Assembly (NCBI GenBank): GCA_947623855.1
Contig: CANQHW010000016.1
Span: forward strand, 1 to 13,838
Reading direction: 5' to 3'
Length of the DNA: 13,838 nt
DNA from: an uncultured Bacilli bacterium
GTDB taxonomy: Bacteria; Bacillota_I; Bacilli_A; RF39; UBA660
Below, one piece after another: positions 6,377 to 13,838 of this stretch. The translations under genes and the position numbers were made by a program. Numbering within the stretch: position 1 is the stretch's first letter; each line of letters begins with the position of its first letter. Below the pieces are notes generated by a model that made no database searches, was not told where the DNA came from, and saw nothing but the letters and a program-made list of their open reading frames with translations.

Positions 6377-8350
6377 ATGAAGAATGAATTAAAAACTGTT
6401 AAAGGTTTAGGTGATAAAACATTACTATTATTAAATAAGCTAAATATTTATGAATTTAAAGACTTAGTTGCTTATTATCCTTATAAGTATAATTTTTTAT
6501 CTCCGCAAAGACTTATTCCTGATGTTCCTATTTTAGTTAATGCCAAAATTTTAACAGCGCCTTCTGTTTATTATATTAAAAAGAACTTAAATCGTTTAAC
6601 TTTTAAAGCTTTAGTCGATAATAAAGAAATCAAAGTATCTATTTTTAATCGGGCTTTTTTGAAAGTTCATTTACGTATTGGGAAAGTTATTTCCCTTTTA
6701 GGTAAATATGCTGCTTCTAAAAATACTTTTGCCTGTAGTGATATTAAACTTACCCCCATTTTACGTACCACTATTGAACCTGTATATCATTTAGTCAGTG
6801 GTCTAACTAATAAAAGTATTGCTAAAGTTATATCTAATGCTTTAATTTTTCGGTACAATTTAAATGATGATATTCCGTTAATTTATAAAGAAAAATATAA
6901 TTTTTTAAGTAAAGAACAAGCAACCCTAATTTTACATAACCCAACCAATCTTGCCGAACTTAAACAAGCCCGGTTAAGAACTATCTATGAAGAATTATTT
7001 ACTTTTGCTTTTAAAATTAATTATTTAAAAATGAAAAATGCAACATACGATGGTTTAAAAAGAAAATCTTGTCTTACTAAAGTTAAAAAATTTATAAAAG
7101 ATTTACCCTTTACTTTAACTCCCGATCAAGAAACTGCGGTCTGGGATATTTATGATGATTTAATTAGTGAAAAAAGAATGAATCGCTTACTTTTAGGAGA
7201 TGTTGGTTCTGGTAAAACTATTGTTGCAGCTCTTGCTATGTACATTAATTATTTAAGTGGTTACCAAAGTGTTATAATGGCTCCCACCGAAATATTAGCT
7301 AAACAACATTTTGAAGAATTAACTAAAACTTATAAACCTTATGGAATAAATGTTGCTTATTTAACTGGTAGTATGAAAAAAAGTCTGCGATCTAAAGTCT
7401 TAAATGACTTAAAAAATGGCCAAATAGATATTATTGTAGGAACCCATTCTCTTTTAAATGAAGAAGTAACTTTCCCCAATCTGGGTTTAGTTATAACCGA
7501 TGAACAACATCGTTTCGGAGTTAATCAAAGAACTAACTTACAAAACAAAGGTGCTAAATGCGATGTCTTATATTTAAGTGCCACTCCCATTCCTAGAACC
7601 TATGCTTTAACTTTATATGGAGATATGGATATTTCAATGATTAAAACTAAACCAGTCGGCCGAAAAGAAATAACTACTAAAGTCTTTACTATGCAAGAAA
7701 TAAGTACGGTTTTAAAAGCTATTTTAGAAGAATTAAAACAAGGACATCAAATTTATGTCGTTGCTCCCTTAATAGAAGATGAAGAAGAAAATGGTATTGA
7801 TGTAAAAACCCTAGCTAAAAATTATGAAAAAGCCTTCGGTGCTATTACCAAAATCGCTGTAATTCACGGGAAATTAAAACAAAGTGAAAAAGATCAAATA
7901 ATGCAAGATTATTTAGAAAATAAAATTGGTATTCTAATTAGTACCACTGTAATTGAAGTAGGAATTAATGTTAGTAATGCTACCATGATGGTTATTTATT
8001 CTGCTAATCGGTTTGGCTTAGCCACCTTACACCAACTTCGTGGTCGCGTCGGTCGAAATGATATAGCCTCTTTTTGCTACTTAATAAGTGACGCCTTTAC
8101 CCCTCGTCTTAAAGTTATGGAAGAAAGTAATGATGGTTTCTATATTAGTGAAAAAGACTTTGAAATAAGAGGAGAAGGGGACTTATTTGGAACTATGCAA
8201 AGTGGCGATATGAAATTTAAAATGGCTGATTTACGTAAAGATATGAAAATTTTTATGCAAGCTAAAAAAGATAGTTTGGAATATCTCTCTACCGGAAATC
8301 TTGCTACAACTTATCAAAATATTATAAAAGAAATAGATTTTTTACAATAA
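6377..8350 (+). CDS. recG: ATP-dependent DNA helicase RecG
   Basis: RecG is a monomeric SF2 translocase that remodels stalled replication forks and branch-migrates Holliday junctions in the cytoplasm. The 657-residue protein is slightly shorter than the usual 670-690 but appears complete. The N-terminal wedge/OB region covers about residues 1-230 and opens with the typical KTVKGLGDKT. Walker A GDVGSGKT is at 274-281, the DEQH box at 375-378, the motif III SATPIPRT just after, and motif VI HQLRGRVGR at about 552-560. The C-terminal RecG tail (EIRGEGDLFGTMQSG) is present. The start has an AAAGAGG SD at correct spacing. Neighbours add nothing to its role; the next gene follows after 31 bases and is probably co-transcribed. 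Confidence 0.97.
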   Translation: MKNELKTVKGLGDKTLLLLNKLNIYEFKDLVAYYPYKYNFLSPQRLIPDVPILVNAKILTAPSVYYIKKNLNRLTFKALVDNKEIKVSIFNRAFLKVHLRIGKVISLLGKYAASKNTFACSDIKLTPILRTTIEPVYHLVSGLTNKSIAKVISNALIFRYNLNDDIPLIYKEKYNFLSKEQATLILHNPTNLAELKQARLRTIYEELFTFAFKINYLKMKNATYDGLKRKSCLTKVKKFIKDLPFTLTPDQETAVWDIYDDLISEKRMNRLLLGDVGSGKTIVAALAMYINYLSGYQSVIMAPTEILAKQHFEELTKTYKPYGINVAYLTGSMKKSLRSKVLNDLKNGQIDIIVGTHSLLNEEVTFPNLGLVITDEQHRFGVNQRTNLQNKGAKCDVLYLSATPIPRTYALTLYGDMDISMIKTKPVGRKEITTKVFTMQEISTVLKAILEELKQGHQIYVVAPLIEDEEENGIDVKTLAKNYEKAFGAITKIAVIHGKLKQSEKDQIMQDYLENKIGILISTTVIEVGINVSNATMMVIYSANRFGLATLHQLRGRVGRNDIASFCYLISDAFTPRLKVMEESNDGFYISEKDFEIRGEGDLFGTMQSGDMKFKMADLRKDMKIFMQAKKDSLEYLSTGNLATTYQNIIKEIDFLQ

Positions 8351-8381
8351 AAAGTATATAATTAAAGTAGGTGAAAAAAAT

Positions 8382-9017
8382 ATGAATAGAGAAGAATTAA
8401 AAAGTGAAGCGAAAGGAATTATTAAAAATAGATTATGGGACTTTTGGAAACCTTTAATTATCTATATGTTTATTTCTATGATTATAGAAATGCTTTTAAT
8501 AAAATTTATTCCCCTTCCTAATCAAAATATAAACCCTTATGAATATAGTCTTAATGAAGCCTTAATAAGTTTTATCCTAAATATCTTAACTTTACCAATC
8601 GTTATGGGTATTAATAAATATCATCTAGATTATGTAAGAGGAAAAAAGTTAAATCTTGGTAATTTAAAAGATTATTTTAGTAAAATCCTTCCTTTATTAG
8701 GATTATATCTATCCATCGCTATTATTACTACTTTAGCTACCCTTTGCTTTATCATCCCCGGAATTATTGTTTCTTTCGCTTTATATTTTGCTTATTATGT
8801 ATATATTGATGATGAAAAAGGCGTTATTGAAACCCTAAAGAGTAGTAGCGCTTTGATGCAAGGACATAAATGGGAGTTATTTGTTTTAATCCTTAGCTTC
8901 TTAGGTTGGGCCCTTCTTGGAGCTTTAACTTTGGGAATCTTATATATTTGGTTAGTCCCTTATATGACAACTACCTTATTGCTATATTATGATAAACTAA
9001 AGAAAACTACCGCTTAG
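8382..9017 (+). CDS. DUF975-type integral membrane protein
   Basis: A 211-residue polytopic membrane protein resembling the DUF975 family of Firmicutes, function unknown. It opens with a charged MNREELKSEAKG helix as usual for that family. Hydrophobic stretches run over about 23-44, 60-78, 102-122, 123-142 and 165-203, the last being long enough for two helices. The GWALLGALTLGILYIWLVPY block (175-194) is the family signature. The SD is TAGGTG before the ATG. It lies 31 bases after recG with no terminator between; a TATAAT at about 8356 could give it an additional start, but I see no matching -35. Confidence 0.75.
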   Translation: MNREELKSEAKGIIKNRLWDFWKPLIIYMFISMIIEMLLIKFIPLPNQNINPYEYSLNEALISFILNILTLPIVMGINKYHLDYVRGKKLNLGNLKDYFSKILPLLGLYLSIAIITTLATLCFIIPGIIVSFALYFAYYVYIDDEKGVIETLKSSSALMQGHKWELFVLILSFLGWALLGALTLGILYIWLVPYMTTTLLLYYDKLKKTTA

Positions 9018-9027
9018 TTTTCTTTTT
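8999..9027 (+). terminator. Terminator between convergent recG-DUF975 and ger operons
   Basis: An 11-bp perfect stem (8999-9009 with 9015-9025), containing the DUF975 stop codon and a 5-base loop, ends in TTTTT. The same hairpin may also serve the convergent ger transcript, though its T-tract on that strand is poor. Confidence 0.65.
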
Positions 9028-9041
9028 ACATTATATAATAA

Positions 9042-10040
9042 TTATTTTTTCTTTAATATAATCGATAATAAGTAAATAAATGTAAGAAACAATAATATTA
9101 AATACGTATAATTATATAAAAATAAAACAATAGGGTAGTGGGTATTAACAAATACTGCTAAAATTGTCATTATACTTAGAAATATAAATGTTAAATATTT
9201 AGAATTTTTAGAAGGCATAATCTTATTCCTAAAAATATAAGCACAAACTCCTCCTAAAACAAATATATCTATTATCCATGAAGTTGAAAAAATATTTTCT
9301 AAATGTTCTAAAAAGTTTATTAAATTAAGTTTTTTTAAAATCATATACTCTGGAAAACGATATATTTTAGCTAAAGGAAATCCAAATACTCCAATAATTG
9401 GGATAATAAGTAAAAGAATAGAAATACTTCCTAAAATATACCCAATCGTATATTCTTTAAAATTAAGCTTTTCTTTAGGAATATTTAAAAGTAATACTTG
9501 AGGAGTAGCAGTTAACGCTGCCATTATTAAAATAGATTTTAAAATATTTATAGTATTTTCTTGAAAAATAGGGAAAAAATTATCTAATTTAATCATCGGA
9601 AAGAAACTAAGTGTTTTTATTAATATTAATAAAATTATATAAGGAAGCAATATTTCAGTAACCCTTGCTAAAGTATTTAACCCTTTTTGCGTAGCTATAA
9701 ATATAACAATCGTAATAAAACTAGCTATTAATAAAGGTGGTGTTTTAATTAGATAAAAAGAACTTATTAAAGTTGTTAAAGAAAATATCCCATCATTTAA
9801 AATTATAACTATTAGAAAAAATAAAATTATTTTATTAAGTATATTTAAAGTTAAAGTATCTTTTTTTTGATATATTTGATAATAAATAGTAACTAATATA
9901 AACCCTAAAATAATCCCCAAAATACTTGCTATTAAAGTATCCGGTCCCGAATTATTTAACATAACTGATATCCCTGTTCCTAAAAATAACCCTCTAGTTA
10001 AAATAAAACTTAAAAATTTATACTGTCTTTTGGTAATCAT
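9042..10040 (-). CDS. gerAB: Spore germinant receptor subunit B (GerAB/GerKB family)
   Basis: A 332-residue, very hydrophobic protein of the spore-permease family (APC-type fold). In known receptors the B subunit binds the germinant within the membrane. The opening MITKRQYKFLSFILTRG, then ten or so membrane segments, fits family members, which are usually about 360 residues, so this is a compact version. It is the last gene of the operon. Its ATG overlaps the TGA of the upstream C-subunit gene (ATGA), and a GAGGTGA SD lies within the end of that gene. The germinant cannot be predicted. The symbol marks the family and does not assert orthology to one Bacillus subtilis receptor. Confidence 0.88.
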   Translation of the reverse strand: MITKRQYKFLSFILTRGLFLGTGISVMLNNSGPDTLIASILGIILGFILVTIYYQIYQKKDTLTLNILNKIILFFLIVIILNDGIFSLTTLISSFYLIKTPPLLIASFITIVIFIATQKGLNTLARVTEILLPYIILLILIKTLSFFPMIKLDNFFPIFQENTINILKSILIMAALTATPQVLLLNIPKEKLNFKEYTIGYILGSISILLLIIPIIGVFGFPLAKIYRFPEYMILKKLNLINFLEHLENIFSTSWIIDIFVLGGVCAYIFRNKIMPSKNSKYLTFIFLSIMTILAVFVNTHYPIVLFLYNYTYLILLFLTFIYLLSIILKKK

Positions 10041-11104
10041 TTTATCACCTCATATACTAATCCATTTCTATTGACGTTAATATTTACTTTAACTATAATT
10101 TTTTTATCAAAACTACACCCTTCATAATAATCCTTTGGTGTTTTATTATAAATTAAATTCCCTAAAGCTAAGAAATCACTATTATTTTCTTTTGCTTTCT
10201 CTAATAATTTTAAAATATCATCTTTTATTAATTTACTATATATTTTACTTAGTTCTAAATAAGTATTTCTATCTTTTAAATCATATTTCTCATCAATCGT
10301 TTTTATAGAGGCATTAGCTTTAAAAGTAATCGTTAAAATATCTTTATCATAATTATAATCTACTTTATTATTATAAATAGCTATCGTATTAGCATTATCT
10401 TCATAATAAATATCATATACTGTATCTTTTAATAAAAAATAAGTATTCGTCTCCTTTTCCGAAAGAGATCCTACATATTTAAAATTATGAAAAAGTTTTA
10501 TATTAGATAAAGAAATAGAATTATCTAATATTTTAACTGACGGAATAGCAATATCACTCCCTTTTTTTAAAATTTTATTAATCATTAAATCAAAAGAATC
10601 ATTAGTATTTACCGGAGTTAATTTAGGATTTTTAGAAATTAAATCTAAAATAGCACTAGATAAAACTGGTTCATTATCAATATCTAAAGATAATATTTCG
10701 GGAATAGTACAATTATCTACCATTACCATATATAAAGATTTATTAATTTTATGTAATCTTAAAAGAAAATCCGCAATATCTTCAATCCCATGACTTGCTA
10801 AATCTTCTGTAATAAGTAAAAGTTTTAATTGATAAAAATAAGCATCCTTCGGCGTAGCTTTAATTGCATCTTCAAAAGCTTTAACAAATTTTTTATCTTT
10901 CGTCGTAACTAACGTCGTTTTTCGCGCCATATCAACGTTTGTATTTTCTAATTTTTTATCATTTAATATTTCAAAAGTAACAACATATTCTCCATCTTGA
11001 TAATCAATTCCTATTCCTTCAATAATTGCTAAACTATTTAATTCTTTAAAATCATAACAACCCGTTGTTAATAATAATAGAATAATTAACCATATTTTCT
11101 TCAT
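10037..11104 (-). CDS. gerAC: Spore germinant receptor lipoprotein subunit C (GerAC/GerKC family)
   Basis: A 355-residue Ger(x)C-family protein, anchored as a lipoprotein on the outer face of the spore inner membrane. The signal peptide is MKKIWLIILLLL followed by TTGC, with Cys16 as lipidation site. The -3 position is Thr where Leu/Val/Ile is usual, so the lipobox is slightly atypical. The mature start CYDFKELNSLAIIEGIGIDY matches the family opening (C-W/Y-D..EL..LAI...G.D). The C-terminal half has the mixed alpha/beta composition of the family. It overlaps gerA upstream and gerB downstream by four bases each, suggesting stoichiometric, coupled translation. Confidence 0.9.
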   Translation of the reverse strand: MKKIWLIILLLLTTGCYDFKELNSLAIIEGIGIDYQDGEYVVTFEILNDKKLENTNVDMARKTTLVTTKDKKFVKAFEDAIKATPKDAYFYQLKLLLITEDLASHGIEDIADFLLRLHKINKSLYMVMVDNCTIPEILSLDIDNEPVLSSAILDLISKNPKLTPVNTNDSFDLMINKILKKGSDIAIPSVKILDNSISLSNIKLFHNFKYVGSLSEKETNTYFLLKDTVYDIYYEDNANTIAIYNNKVDYNYDKDILTITFKANASIKTIDEKYDLKDRNTYLELSKIYSKLIKDDILKLLEKAKENNSDFLALGNLIYNKTPKDYYEGCSFDKKIIVKVNINVNRNGLVYEVIK

Positions 11105-12495
11105 TTTTCTTCTCCTTGTTTTCGCTTATTTTTAGTTGATAGTAAAAATCCTCGATATAAATCTTTCTTCTTAGGCATTTTATAAATAGTTGCTAAAAAA
11201 TAGTTTTTATCATAAGGAGCAAGAGGATAAGTATACGGTTTATTTAAAGGTTCTAAACTAGCTAAATGTAAAAATAACGCTATAAGCATAATCGTAATAC
11301 CATATAATCCAAAAAAAGATGCTACCAATAAAAAGATAAACCGAAATATTCTTGTTGAATTAACCATTTCTATTTCATTAAAAATAAGCCCTGTAATAAA
11401 AGTAATCGCAATCACAATAATCATAATAGGACTTACTATCCCCGCACTAACCGCCGCATCTCCTAAAATTAACGCTCCCAAAATAGAAATAGAGCTCCCA
11501 TAATTAGACGGAAACCGTAAATCACTTTCTCTTAAAATCTCACACAATATTAACATAATTAAAGCCTCTATCGGTGCCGGAAAAGGTACACCATCTCTTT
11601 GCGTAGCAAAATTAATAAGTAACGCTAAAGGAATAGTTTCTTGATTATAATTAATTAAAGCCACATATATAGCTGGAGATAAAACTGTAATAAAAAAAGA
11701 AATAAAACGAATAATTTTTATAAAATTAACATTAATACTTTTATTATAAATATCAGAAGGAGGATTTATAAAGTCTGAAAAAAACGCTGGTAGCACAATT
11801 GCAAAAGGTGAGTTATCACAAATAAGAGCAATCTTCCCCTCTAATAAACTAGAAGATACCGCATCCGGTCTTTCTACAGAATGAAACATTGGAAATGGCG
11901 TTTTACTTTCCCCTAATAAAAGATGTGCTAAAGTTGAAGAATCAATAATCCCATCAATATCAATCTTCTCAATCCTTTGTGTAAGAGTTGTAATTAACTT
12001 TTCATCAGCAATATCTTCAATATATAATAAACTTACCTTTGTTTTCGTCCTTCTTCCTACCAAAAAATCTTTATTAATTAAATTTTCCTCTTTAATTCTT
12101 CTCTTAATTAATCCTAAATTAGTTTGAATATTCTCCGTAAAAGCATCCTTTGGACCATATATTGAAGTTTGTGTTTCAGGTGGCGAAATACTTCTTGTAA
12201 TTTTCGCTTTAGTTTCCATCGCATAAATATTCTTCTTTTTAATAACAATACTAAACCCATTTTCAAGATAGTAGGGAATCATAGAAGCATTTTTAAGCTT
12301 AATAGTATTGGGCGCCGCCAGTACTTTTTCTAAATGCGGAATCTTTTTAGCTAACGCTAAAGGTTTTAAAATAAAGTCATTTATAGCATCACTACTACAT
12401 AAACTTTCTAAATAATATATCTTAACATCCTTAATATTTTTAACAATTAAATCACTACTATTATGAAAAATATTTTTTAAAGTTTTCTCATCCAT
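11101..12495 (-). CDS. gerAA: Spore germinant receptor subunit A (GerAA/GerKA family)
   Basis: The A subunit of a germinant receptor. A large N-terminal cytosolic domain is followed by a membrane domain; A subunits are reported to form an oligomeric ion channel. Diagnostic blocks (numbered from the upstream ATG at 12507) are YGPKDAFTENIQTNLGLIKR (117-136), ERPDAVSSSLLEGKIALICD (212-231), PFPAPIEA (308-315) and ILGDAAVSAGIVSP (347-360). Membrane segments follow from about 263 to 416, with LNKPYTYPLAPYD near the end. I start it at 12495: that ATG has a GGTGA SD 6-7 bases away, as in the neighbouring genes. The ATG at 12507 has no SD and lies at or beyond the predicted transcription start. First gene of the A-C-B operon, the order seen in gerK operons. 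Confidence 0.92.
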   Translation of the reverse strand: MDEKTLKNIFHNSSDLIVKNIKDVKIYYLESLCSSDAINDFILKPLALAKKIPHLEKVLAAPNTIKLKNASMIPYYLENGFSIVIKKKNIYAMETKAKITRSISPPETQTSIYGPKDAFTENIQTNLGLIKRRIKEENLINKDFLVGRRTKTKVSLLYIEDIADEKLITTLTQRIEKIDIDGIIDSSTLAHLLLGESKTPFPMFHSVERPDAVSSSLLEGKIALICDNSPFAIVLPAFFSDFINPPSDIYNKSINVNFIKIIRFISFFITVLSPAIYVALINYNQETIPLALLINFATQRDGVPFPAPIEALIMLILCEILRESDLRFPSNYGSSISILGALILGDAAVSAGIVSPIMIIVIAITFITGLIFNEIEMVNSTRIFRFIFLLVASFFGLYGITIMLIALFLHLASLEPLNKPYTYPLAPYDKNYFLATIYKMPKKKDLYRGFLLSTKNKRKQGEEK

Positions 12496-12510
12496 ATATT
12501 TCACCATTTT

Positions 12511-12539
12511 TAGTATGTTAAAGTTTAAGATTTTTATGT
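12511..12539 (-). promoter_or_regulatory. Sigma-G-like promoter of the ger operon
   Basis: On the minus strand CATACTA (12511-12517) fits the forespore sigma-G -10 consensus CATNHTA fully. ACATA (12535-12539), 17 bases upstream, fits the GHATR -35 in four of five positions. Bacillus ger receptor operons are known sigma-G targets. The start would be near 12504-12507, giving a very short leader. Confidence 0.5.
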
Positions 12540-12544
12540 ATAAT
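12539..12544 (+). promoter_or_regulatory. -10 box of the rRNA methyltransferase gene
   Basis: A perfect TATAAT lies 18 bases before the ATG and directly upstream of the AGGTGAG SD. No good -35 stands at 17 bases (TGTTAA). It touches the -35 element of the divergent ger promoter at 12539. Confidence 0.5.
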
Positions 12545-12562
12545 AGGGTTAGGTGAGTATTA

Positions 12563-13816
12563 ATGGAAGTAGAAATAATTAGATTAGATAATGAAGGTAG
12601 AGGAATATGTTATGTCAATAATATAATTACTTTTGTAAGTAATGCTCTACCCAAAGAAGTTGTTAAAATAAAACTAATTAAACAAACCAAAAAATATAAT
12701 ATTGGCAAAGTTCTAAAATATCTGAAAACTTCTCCCGAAAGACAATCCCATTTTTGCCCTTATTATGGAAAATGTGGCGGTTGTGACCTAGAACATTTAA
12801 CCTATGAAAAAAGTTGTGAATTTAAAAAAACTAATTTAGAAACTATTTTAAAAAAATATGCAATGATAGATAAAGAAATAACTTTTATAAAAAGTTCTAA
12901 TCCTATGTATTATCGTAATAAAATTACCCTAAATATTAATAATAAAAGAAAAGGATTCTATGAAGAACAAACCCATAATGTTGTGGATATAAATTATTGC
13001 TATCTCGCTACAAAAGCTATTAATAAAATAATCCCATATCTTAATATGCCTAGCGGCCAGGTTGTAATCCGTTCTAATTATAATGCCGAAATAATTATCG
13101 ATATAACCTCTTCCTCTTATAAACCTATAGATATTGCTTCTTTAACTAAAGAAAATAAAATCGTCGGCATAATTGTTAATAATAAAATTATTTATGGGGA
13201 AGATCATTTCATTGAAATCGTCAATAATAAATTATTTCAAGTTCATAGTAAATCTTTTTTCCAAATAAATTTAGATATTGCATCGCAAGTTATTCCTCTT
13301 TTAAAAAAGGAAGTAACTAAAGAAGACGTCGTCCTAGATTTATATTGTGGTGTAGGTTTTTTAGGACTTTCTATCGCTTCCGAAATAAATAAATTATATG
13401 GAGTAGAAGTCTCTAAAAGCGCTGTAATGGATGCCTTATTAAATATGAAAATAAATAAAATAACTAATGCTAAATATTTCTTAAATAAAAGTGAAGATAT
13501 TTTAACTAATTTACCAGATGATATTAATACCGTAATAGTAGATCCCCCACGCAGTGGTTTAAAAGAAGAAGTAATAAATTATTTAATAACTAATCAAAAT
13601 ATCCAAAAAGTAATTTATATGTCTTGTAATCCCTTTACTTTAGCTCGTGATTTACAAAAATTAAAAACAAGTTATACAATTACTAAAATCTACGGATTAG
13701 ATATGTTTTGTTACACTAAACACTTAGAATGTTTATGTATTTTAAAGAATATTGTAAAAAAGACTGAATTAAAATGTAAATTCTCGAAAATTAAAAAAAA
13801 TCAAGTTATAGAATAA
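12563..13816 (+). CDS. rlmD: 23S rRNA (uracil-C5)-methyltransferase, RlmD/RlmCD (RumA) family
   Basis: A SAM-dependent enzyme that makes 5-methyluridine in 23S rRNA (U1939, and in some Firmicutes also U747). The 417-residue protein has an N-terminal TRAM domain (about 1-55) and a [4Fe-4S] site C65, C71, C74 (CPYYGKCGGC) plus C146. The SAM loop DLYCGVG is at 259-265, DPPRSG at 327-332, the catalytic nucleophile Cys355 in MSCNPFTLARDL, and the general base Glu389 in HLECL. All catalytic and cluster residues are present. It ends with a basic tail of about 20 residues beyond the usual end. The start has a TAGGTGAG SD. RlmD, RlmCD and TrmA-like specificities cannot be separated by eye; the Fe-S cysteines favour RlmD/RlmCD. 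Confidence 0.92.
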   Translation: MEVEIIRLDNEGRGICYVNNIITFVSNALPKEVVKIKLIKQTKKYNIGKVLKYLKTSPERQSHFCPYYGKCGGCDLEHLTYEKSCEFKKTNLETILKKYAMIDKEITFIKSSNPMYYRNKITLNINNKRKGFYEEQTHNVVDINYCYLATKAINKIIPYLNMPSGQVVIRSNYNAEIIIDITSSSYKPIDIASLTKENKIVGIIVNNKIIYGEDHFIEIVNNKLFQVHSKSFFQINLDIASQVIPLLKKEVTKEDVVLDLYCGVGFLGLSIASEINKLYGVEVSKSAVMDALLNMKINKITNAKYFLNKSEDILTNLPDDINTVIVDPPRSGLKEEVINYLITNQNIQKVIYMSCNPFTLARDLQKLKTSYTITKIYGLDMFCYTKHLECLCILKNIVKKTELKCKFSKIKKNQVIE

Positions 13817-13817
13817 A

Positions 13818-13838
13818 ATTCCCGATTTTCTTGGGAAT
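13818..13838 (+). terminator. Probable terminator hairpin at the window edge
   Basis: ATTCCC (13818-13823) pairs with GGGAAT (13833-13838), extended inward by a G-U and an A-U pair. It lies two bases after the methyltransferase stop. The T-tract, if any, is outside the window. Confidence 0.5.

Noticed and set aside
12505..12507. Upstream ATG as start of the germinant receptor A gene
   Set aside because: No SD precedes it and it sits at the predicted transcription start; the ATG at 12493-12495 has a proper GGTGA.
1..13838. Mobile elements, CRISPR arrays, tRNA or rRNA genes
   Set aside because: I saw no transposase, integrase, regularly spaced direct repeats, cloverleaf or rRNA signature on either strand.

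Overview
The window is very AT-rich (clearly below 35% G+C by eye) and uses strong Shine-Dalgarno sites of the GGAGG/AGGTGA type. TGA serves as a stop codon (gerAA-like and gerAC-like genes) and TGG encodes Trp, so the genetic code is standard and not the Mycoplasma code. A complete tricistronic spore germinant receptor operon, an MMPL exporter and a compact FNT channel point to a low-GC, endospore-forming Firmicute, most likely an uncultured, probably anaerobic, Bacilli- or Clostridia-like gut lineage. That placement is inference; no rRNA or tRNA gene is present.

Layout. (1) 1-3543, minus: a giant MMPL/RND-type exporter, cut by the window edge, whose second extracellular loop carries about seven degenerate repeats of roughly 80 residues. 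(2) 3642-5272, minus: a glycosyltransferase family 2 gene followed by a short formate/nitrite-type channel; the channel's SD overlaps the glycosyltransferase stop codon. (3) 5420-5857, plus: a Nudix hydrolase with its own promoter and terminator. (4) 5858-6376: a gap of about 520 bp with no protein gene. It holds two tandem minus-strand transcription units of about 105 nt, each with a TTGACA promoter, two hairpins, a C-rich linker and an intrinsic terminator. I interpret them as a duplicated pair of small regulatory RNAs. (5) 6377-9017, plus: recG and a DUF975-type membrane protein. (6) 9042-12495, minus: a gerA-family operon in the order A-C-B (the gerK order) with ATGA overlaps at both junctions and a sigma-G-like promoter. 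(7) 12563-13816, plus: an RlmD/RlmCD-type rRNA uracil methyltransferase, divergent from the ger operon, with overlapping promoter elements.

How the parts work together. The three Ger subunits should form one germinant receptor in the spore inner membrane. recG and the rRNA methyltransferase are housekeeping genes. The exporter, glycosyltransferase and channel act at the cell envelope. The most notable undescribed element is the tandem small-RNA pair at 5904-6217. The second is the repeat-bearing loop of the MMPL protein.
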